This document shows, piece after piece, positions 60,412 to 64,000 of a DNA stretch of 64,000 nucleotides. This DNA is from Sitta carolinensis. Its lineage: Eukaryota; Chordata; Aves; Passeriformes; Sittidae. A model generated the notes under the pieces. It made no database searches, had not been told where the DNA came from, and saw nothing but the letters and a program-made list of their open reading frames with translations. Made by a program: the position numbers and the translations under genes. The stretch's first letter is position 1. Each line of letters starts with the position of its first letter. The stretch is from positions 27,057,690-27,121,689 of the forward strand of contig CM063289.1 in NCBI GenBank assembly GCA_032173965.1, read 5' to 3'.

Positions 60412-63400
60412 AAATACTACAGAGGATCTTTTCCAAGCCTGATGGTTCTGAGATTACCAAGACCTTGTAAGAGTGAACTTTGTCAGTGACCTGAGTGTAA
60501 AATCTGAGCTGTGGATTTGAGGGGGCTGGGAAGCTCATGGCTACAGGCCCCTCTGCACCCATCCATGAGAGAGAGACCAAAAACTGACTCCTGACTCCCC
60601 CATTCAGCATTTGCTGTACTCAGGCAGTGCCTGTAGTAAACACAGAGGACAATGCTAGCCCGTGAATATCCAGAGTACAGCACATTAATCACAGGTGTGT
60701 TCTGTGGCAACTGGGAAGAAACACTTCATCACATCCAGATGCTGTCAAAAGAAGCCTCGAGCAATTCTCTGGCGACCCAGTAAGAGCAGTACCTGGAGAT
60801 GAGGCAAAGCCACACTACCTGCTTTTCACCTTCATTCCCATTTTATGGAAAAGAACCTGCCCAAGGAGTCCTCCAGTTCTCTGGGCCATTTCCTCAGAAC
60901 ACAATTCCAACTTCTTCCCTACCCACCAATGTTTGCTGGAAGATCTACAAACACTGGGAGCAACAGCCCCATTTTGCTTCCTTCCATCAGGAATTCTTTA
61001 ATTGTCACTAAAAGCTCCACACTTTGATGAACTACAATCACCTTTTGTTTTTTCCTCAAATCTAGTTCTCATGGGATTTTTGTTTCTAGCACAAACCTGA
61101 CAACTAGACTAGCAAATTTTTTAACATTTGCTGAGAACAGTCAAACTTTCAACACTGAAAATGTTCAGCCTTAGGCAGACTCTCACCTTGAGAGCTTTGC
61201 ATGTCTTGGTCCAGAGATGCAAAAAGCTGCATTTTTGAGTGTTTGTGAGGGGGGTGCCAGGGGAGCAGCAGGGAGAGATTAAATGAATCTCATCCTCTGA
61301 TGGCATCTATAAGATGTCATTTTTTAATGTTTAACTTGCATTTCCCTTTCCCACTCAGCTCCTTTTTATTTTAGCTTACAGAAAAAATAGCCTCTCATTT
61401 TTTCTATCATCTTCCTACATTTTCTCATTACTTAATTAGTTTCCTTTTCTCCCCTATCCTTGCTCCTGCCTACCTTACAATATTTTCCTATAAGCAGATC
61501 AACCTCCAGTCCAGCTGGATGAAATGCTTAATCACTGCTTGAAACTCCTTCCCCTCCACACCGAACGATTTCCTCGAATCACAATTTTCTCACAGCACAC
61601 AAAGATCTCTGTCTGTCCTCAGATTTGCCTCTAGTATGTGATACAAAATGAATTACATTATATTTTAATAAACCTCGTACTGATCCCTTGAGGATAAATT
61701 GAACGACAAAAGATTATTTTATATTGCTTTCAATGCAGTTTTTTGTCAGTGTGAAGAATGTGAGCTTGGGCTTTAACATAACATATGCACTCTGAAAATA
61801 GTTTCCCTGGTCTGAGGGGATGTCCCCTGAGAACTCTGAGGTTTTGCTCGGTGGTTAGCCAGAAACAAGAGCAGCACCACTGAAATTTCTAGGAATTGAA
61901 TTGCTTGGATGGTCTGCCAACAAAACATCTTCAGCATGTTTCTCAGAATAGGTGTAAAAAATTTCAAAAAAATTAACAGGGGAAAAAAAAAGAGAATCTC
62001 CATTTATCACCTCATATGGTGTACCCAAAAGTTTGTGCGTTGACAAAGTTAATATAAATTTGCAGAAGCTGATATGACAAACAACAGAAAAATCACATTG
62101 TGACTGGGCAGATAATGTCACCAGAATGGAATGCCAAGACATTTTTGGTGATGGATGGAAACTAAAAGCTATGAGCTATGTATGAAATGCACTTTGATCA
62201 AACGCTTGCGGTCGTTGCGATGGGAACAGCGAGGGGAGAGGTTTTTATACCTGATAAATGTTTTCCTCCGTTTCAGGCTCACGGATGGGCTCGTGTCCAG
62301 CCTCAAACACAATGTACTATGGCACCAGCGCCAGAGAGGGACAGTCAGAGATGAAACAGAAGGGAAAAAGGCCGTTTGGAATTCCAATCAAAACAAAGGC
62401 AGGCATTAAAGAAACAACTTCAAAGCACAGGCTGGCAGCAGGACAACCGGTTTGTGGGGAAGCACCAGGAAAGGTTGTTTCATATTTCATAAACTGGCAA
62501 TGAACAGGCCTAAATCTCCTCTTAATGATCATGAGAGCAACTCCCTAATTCTTCCTCGCCAGGGAGACTGCCTGTGGCTCTGTATCAATTTTCCAAAGGC
62601 AACATGAATTTTGCCTCTTTTACATAATGGCAATTATTTCCACGTATATTTATTGTCTATGAATAAAGGTGCTAAATCCAAGCTGGGAGAACAGGCTGGT
62701 GTGCGTGGAACAGGCCACATGGCAAAAGGCTGTCACAACACTTTTTCATTTTCAGGTTCTTGCTTTATTGTGAAGAGTACAGAACAGAACTCCTGACATT
62801 TTAATAGCTGAACAGTAATTTAGGGCATCCTGGCTCTTATCATCTTTCTTGCTGCACCTTAGGCACTGTTCAATATTCACTAATGGTTGAGTTGGCTCCT
62901 TTCAGCATGACTTCCACTGATATGCCTAAGTGGAAGAACACAAAATCCCCAGGAAAAAAGAAACAAAACTATCACATATTTTGTTTCAGCACAAAAACAC
63001 GAGAACGAAATTACATCTTTTTCTTCTTCACACTCAGCAGGGTATTGGACATGAATATATTGACACATTTCTGATAATCATCTTTGCTCCCAGACATTTT
63101 TCTTGGATGAAGCAAGACTTAAATTTCAGATCTATTATTAAATCATAGTTCAAACGCCAACAAGGGAGTGTGTTACAACATCAATGCTAATGTTGGGGTT
63201 TTTTTTCCCCAATATTCACACTCTGAATAAAATTCTGGCTCCACAGAAAACAAAAACAAAATGTCAACTCATTAGTATGAGAACAAGAAGTCACCTTCCC
63301 TAATTCTCAGGGTAGCTCCCTTTTCAGTTAAGAGTTTATATTAAAAGATGATGACAAATCTCATTTTGAAACTTAAAATCTGGATACATAAGCCACATTT

Positions 63401-63688
63401 TAAGTAGTATTTATGACATACTTCATCTAATATTTCTATACTCCAACTGAAATACCCCATTCTACACAGACACATTGTGCTATTACTTACAGCTTAATCT
63501 CTAAATATGCTACTTTCTTGGAGGTTTTAAAGTTTCTCACAAGAAAACTGAGTAAATTTAAAAACATCTTCAAGGTTTTGGCTGTGTTTGAAGATAACAT
63601 GTATCTAGTCATTTCTGAAACTCCAAGGCCATACAGCTTCAGAAATTACCTGGTATACAGGATCTTCTACATCTTCTTCCAAAATTGT
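39514..63688 (-). CDS. DAB1: Disabled-1 (DAB1), last eight coding exons; partial gene with an apparent frameshift
   Basis: DAB1 is the cytoplasmic adaptor that binds ApoER2/VLDLR tails and is tyrosine-phosphorylated by Src-family kinases when Reelin binds, steering neuron positioning. Exons here: 63688-63650, 62316-62251, 57840-57781, 44876-44815, 43719-43611, 41966-41418, 40617-40490, 39597-39514. They correspond to residue 187 to the end of the 555-residue mammalian form. Visible sites are Y198/Y200 (PVYQ|YIVF), Y220 (IYQ|VP) and Y232 (YDVP), the docking sites for Crk and related adaptors. Y185 and the PTB domain lie upstream, outside the window. The coding sum is 1097 nt, one short of 366 codons: exon 44876-44815 lacks one base and runs into TAA. 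With that base counted, the segment would be 365 residues, matching the mammalian 369 minus one EPSG repeat unit. All other exons are open and in phase. Confidence 0.95.
40490..40617 (-). CDS. DAB1: DAB1 penultimate coding exon
   Basis: A 128-nt exon with acceptor tccttgtttag|CT and donor GAGGCT|GTGAGT. It encodes [20 protein letters not shown], then [23 protein letters not shown]. The phase is 2 in and 0 out. It matches mammalian DAB1 closely. Confidence 0.96.
41418..41966 (-). CDS. DAB1: DAB1 large C-terminal exon
   Basis: A 549-nt exon with acceptor actccctgaag|GTT and donor TTCAC|GTGAGT. It encodes about 183 residues of the proline/glutamine-rich low-complexity region: [38 protein letters not shown], the [20 protein letters not shown] block and the acidic [15 protein letters not shown] near its end. 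It is uninterrupted and well conserved. This region holds the serine/threonine phosphorylation sites of DAB1 (family knowledge). Confidence 0.97.
43611..43719 (-). CDS. DAB1: DAB1 exon [15 protein letters not shown]
   Basis: A 109-nt exon with acceptor ctctccctgcag|ACT and donor CCTCAG|GTAAGG. It encodes [20 protein letters not shown], then [17 protein letters not shown], matching the mammalian C-terminal region with a few substitutions. Phase 1 at the donor fits the next exon. Confidence 0.95.
44413..44434 (+). repeat. (CT)n microsatellite
   Basis: About nine CT units after 'ccctttttt' in the DAB1 intron between 43719 and 44815. Confidence 0.8.
44815..44876 (-). pseudogene. DAB1: DAB1 exon AVTQLELFG..., with 1-nt deletion frameshift
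   Basis: The acceptor is tctctctttacag|GCT and the donor CCCCCA|GTGAGT. The exon is 62 nt; flanking phases demand 63. The frame starts AVTQLELFG as in mammals, then shifts at CTTTTTGGGACATG, where conservation calls for four G. It then reads TCPLLLM and stops (TAA at 44828-44826). In the other frame the rest is the expected [12 protein letters not shown]. The gene as a whole is not a pseudogene; only this exon is broken in the given sequence. Homopolymer error is the simplest explanation. Confidence 0.85.
46848..46872 (+). repeat. Poly-T tract
   Basis: A T-run of about 24 nt with one interrupting G near its start, in the large DAB1 intron. On the minus strand it is a poly-A and generates lysine-rich spurious frames. 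Confidence 0.85.
48935..49270 (-). mobile_element. LTR-like interspersed repeat, copy B
   Basis: The best-preserved of the three copies: 'ctacagactactgtgattgg', 'cactggttaaactagagga', 'ctcacagaaagaatgaac', 'tttagaaactcagaaact'. On the minus strand the order is CCAAT (in 'caccaatcacag'), an AT-rich TATA-like stretch, then AATAAA (in 'caaataaagaaac') about 75 nt later, as in an LTR with U3, R and U5. No retroviral coding region is recognised beside it. Confidence 0.6.
49660..49702 (-). mobile_element. Short CR1-like fragment
   Basis: 'aatcacagaatctcctgagctggaaggcacccataaagat' resembles the antisense CR1 3' tip. It is too short to assign a subfamily. Confidence 0.45.
50972..51115 (-). mobile_element. 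CR1 LINE 3' fragment, minus orientation
   Basis: This is an antisense CR1 3' end: 'aatggtttggggtgg', 'gggaccttaaaactcatcca', 'ccctgccatgggcagggaca', 'tggccttgaacacttccagt'. It is truncated and lies in the large DAB1 intron. Confidence 0.92.
53677..53696 (+). repeat. Poly-A tract beside a CR1 fragment
   Basis: A run of about 20 A immediately left of the CR1 fragment at 53698. CR1 elements end in short ATTCTATG-type repeats, not poly-A, so this is a separate tract. Confidence 0.8.
53698..53827 (+). mobile_element. CR1 LINE 3' end, sense
   Basis: This is the sense CR1 3' tip: 'ggatggggcttggagcaacc', 'aaggtgtccctgcccat', 'gatctttaaggtcccttcca', then 'ccattctatgattctg', which includes the diagnostic ATTCTATG terminal motif. 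Confidence 0.93.
55617..55745 (-). mobile_element. CR1 LINE 3' fragment, minus orientation
   Basis: Antisense CR1 tip: 'ttcacagaatcagagaag', 'tgaatggtttgggttggaag', 'ccttaaagatcatttc', 'cttgccatgggcagg'. It is truncated after about 130 nt. Confidence 0.92.
57781..57840 (-). CDS. DAB1: DAB1 exon with Y232 (YDVP) and tandem donor
   Basis: A 60-nt exon with acceptor gctgttgcag|GTT. It encodes residues 222-241, [20 protein letters not shown]. Two donors overlap at its end: CCT|GTAAGT and, six nt later, AGT|GTAAGT. The second gives ...QPVS|AVTQ; the first gives ...QP, which in mammals joins an optional 33-residue exon (start NSQPLEDF). Both keep phase 0. I did not find that optional exon in the following intron. 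Confidence 0.94.
57841..62250 (-). other. DAB1: DAB1 intron, 4.4 kb
   Basis: No additional exon is recognised. It holds an A-rich plus (CA)n microsatellite at about 60329-60415 and otherwise unique AT-rich sequence. Confidence 0.7.
60328..60415 (+). repeat. A-rich tract followed by (CA)n microsatellite
   Basis: Two A-runs flank a T, followed by 'gagcccaaaaaaccaaaccaaaagc' and then about 15 uninterrupted CA units and another A-run. It is likely polymorphic and could form Z-DNA. It lies in a DAB1 intron. Confidence 0.9.
62251..62316 (-). CDS. DAB1: DAB1 exon with Y200 and Y220
   Basis: A 66-nt exon with acceptor gtgccatag|TAC and donor TATCAG|GTATAA. It encodes residues 200-221, [18 protein letters not shown] then NIYQ. 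Mammals have IRDPETEEN, so there is a conservative D-to-E change. Y220 with the next exon's VP forms the Crk-binding YQVP motif. Confidence 0.95.
62317..63649 (-). other. DAB1: DAB1 intron, 1.3 kb
   Basis: A short intron between the Y198 exon and the Y200/Y220 exon. It has AT-rich unique sequence and no recognised repeat or exon. Confidence 0.75.
63650..63688 (-). CDS. DAB1: DAB1 exon with [13 protein letters not shown] (Y198)
   Basis: This is a 39-nt exon with acceptor cttgctgtag|ACA and donor TACCAG|GTAATT. It encodes residues 187-199 in mammalian numbering, identical to mammals as I recall. Y198 starts the YQYI motif, a Src-family site. The preceding residues AVYQ (Y185) belong to the next exon upstream, beyond the window. 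Confidence 0.94.
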
Positions 63689-64000
63689 CTACAGCAAAGT
63701 AAGAGGACAGGCAGTAAAAGCAAAGAACATAAACAGCAGAGATAAAAGAACTGTACTCAGAAATAAAAGGACAGCAAAGGAATAAGCAAAATGGGCAGGT
63801 AAGTTTATAGTTTTCTTTCTTTAGGATACAGATAAAGTCACATTATGGTACAAAGTAACTTTATTCAAGTTCCATCCGAGTTTAACAATCTGCACCTTTT
63901 GTTTGGCTCGATTCAAATACACACATTCAGAAGTATATTGAATCTCCCCCTAAAGCACGAGACACTTGAATCCTGACTTACAACACTCAAAACCTGACTT
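63689..64000 (-). other. DAB1: DAB1 intron, cut by the window end
   Basis: This is the sequence upstream of the TILEED exon. No exon is visible; the exon carrying AVYQ (Y185) should lie further right. Confidence 0.7.

Noticed and set aside
1..64000. CRISPR arrays, operons, tRNA or rRNA genes
   Set aside because: None seen. The intron-exon structure, CR1 elements and gene content are those of a vertebrate nuclear genome.

Overview
The window is vertebrate nuclear DNA, almost certainly from a bird and probably a songbird-like neoavian. Coding sequence is broken into short exons with GT-AG junctions. There are several CR1 LINE fragments carrying the typical avian 3' end. The gene order matches the conserved vertebrate block C8A-C8B-DAB1. 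I see no bacterial, plasmid or phage features, and no unknown multigene system.

Layout from left to right. Positions 1-4680 are non-coding sequence downstream of C8B; the expected neighbour C8A is not visible. Positions 5125-22480, minus strand, hold a complete C8B gene (complement component 8 beta chain) in 12 coding exons. I could join all of these in phase into one open frame of 582 codons. A GC-rich first exon carries the signal peptide. Its introns contain CR1 fragments and two copies of an LTR-like repeat. About 22.5-28.3 kb is intergenic. About 28.3-31.6 kb looks like a long, unique, AT-rich terminal 3'-UTR exon on the minus strand, with two AATAAA signals at its far end, and is best explained as the last exon of DAB1. 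Positions 39514-63688, minus strand, hold the last eight coding exons of DAB1 (Disabled-1, the Reelin-pathway adaptor). They cover the tyrosine cluster (Y198/Y200/Y220/Y232 in mammalian numbering) and the whole C-terminal region. The PTB-domain exons lie beyond position 64000.

The two genes share a strand and are neighbours by ancient synteny, not by function. C8B is a secreted liver protein of the membrane attack complex. DAB1 is a cytoplasmic neuronal signalling adaptor.

The most notable observations are these. (1) DAB1 exon 44876-44815 is 62 nt where 63 are expected; a missing G gives a frameshift and a stop within the exon, so either an assembly error or a real truncating allele. (2) A 14-codon reading frame sits at the start of the putative terminal DAB1 exon, in phase with a donor-like site in the last coding exon, so an alternative C-terminus is possible. 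(3) A tandem splice donor follows the Y232 exon. (4) Three diverged copies of one LTR-like repeat are present. (5) GC3 differs sharply between adjacent C8B exons. All coordinates come from reading by eye; exon boundaries rest on splice consensus, phase and similarity to mammalian proteins as I remember them.
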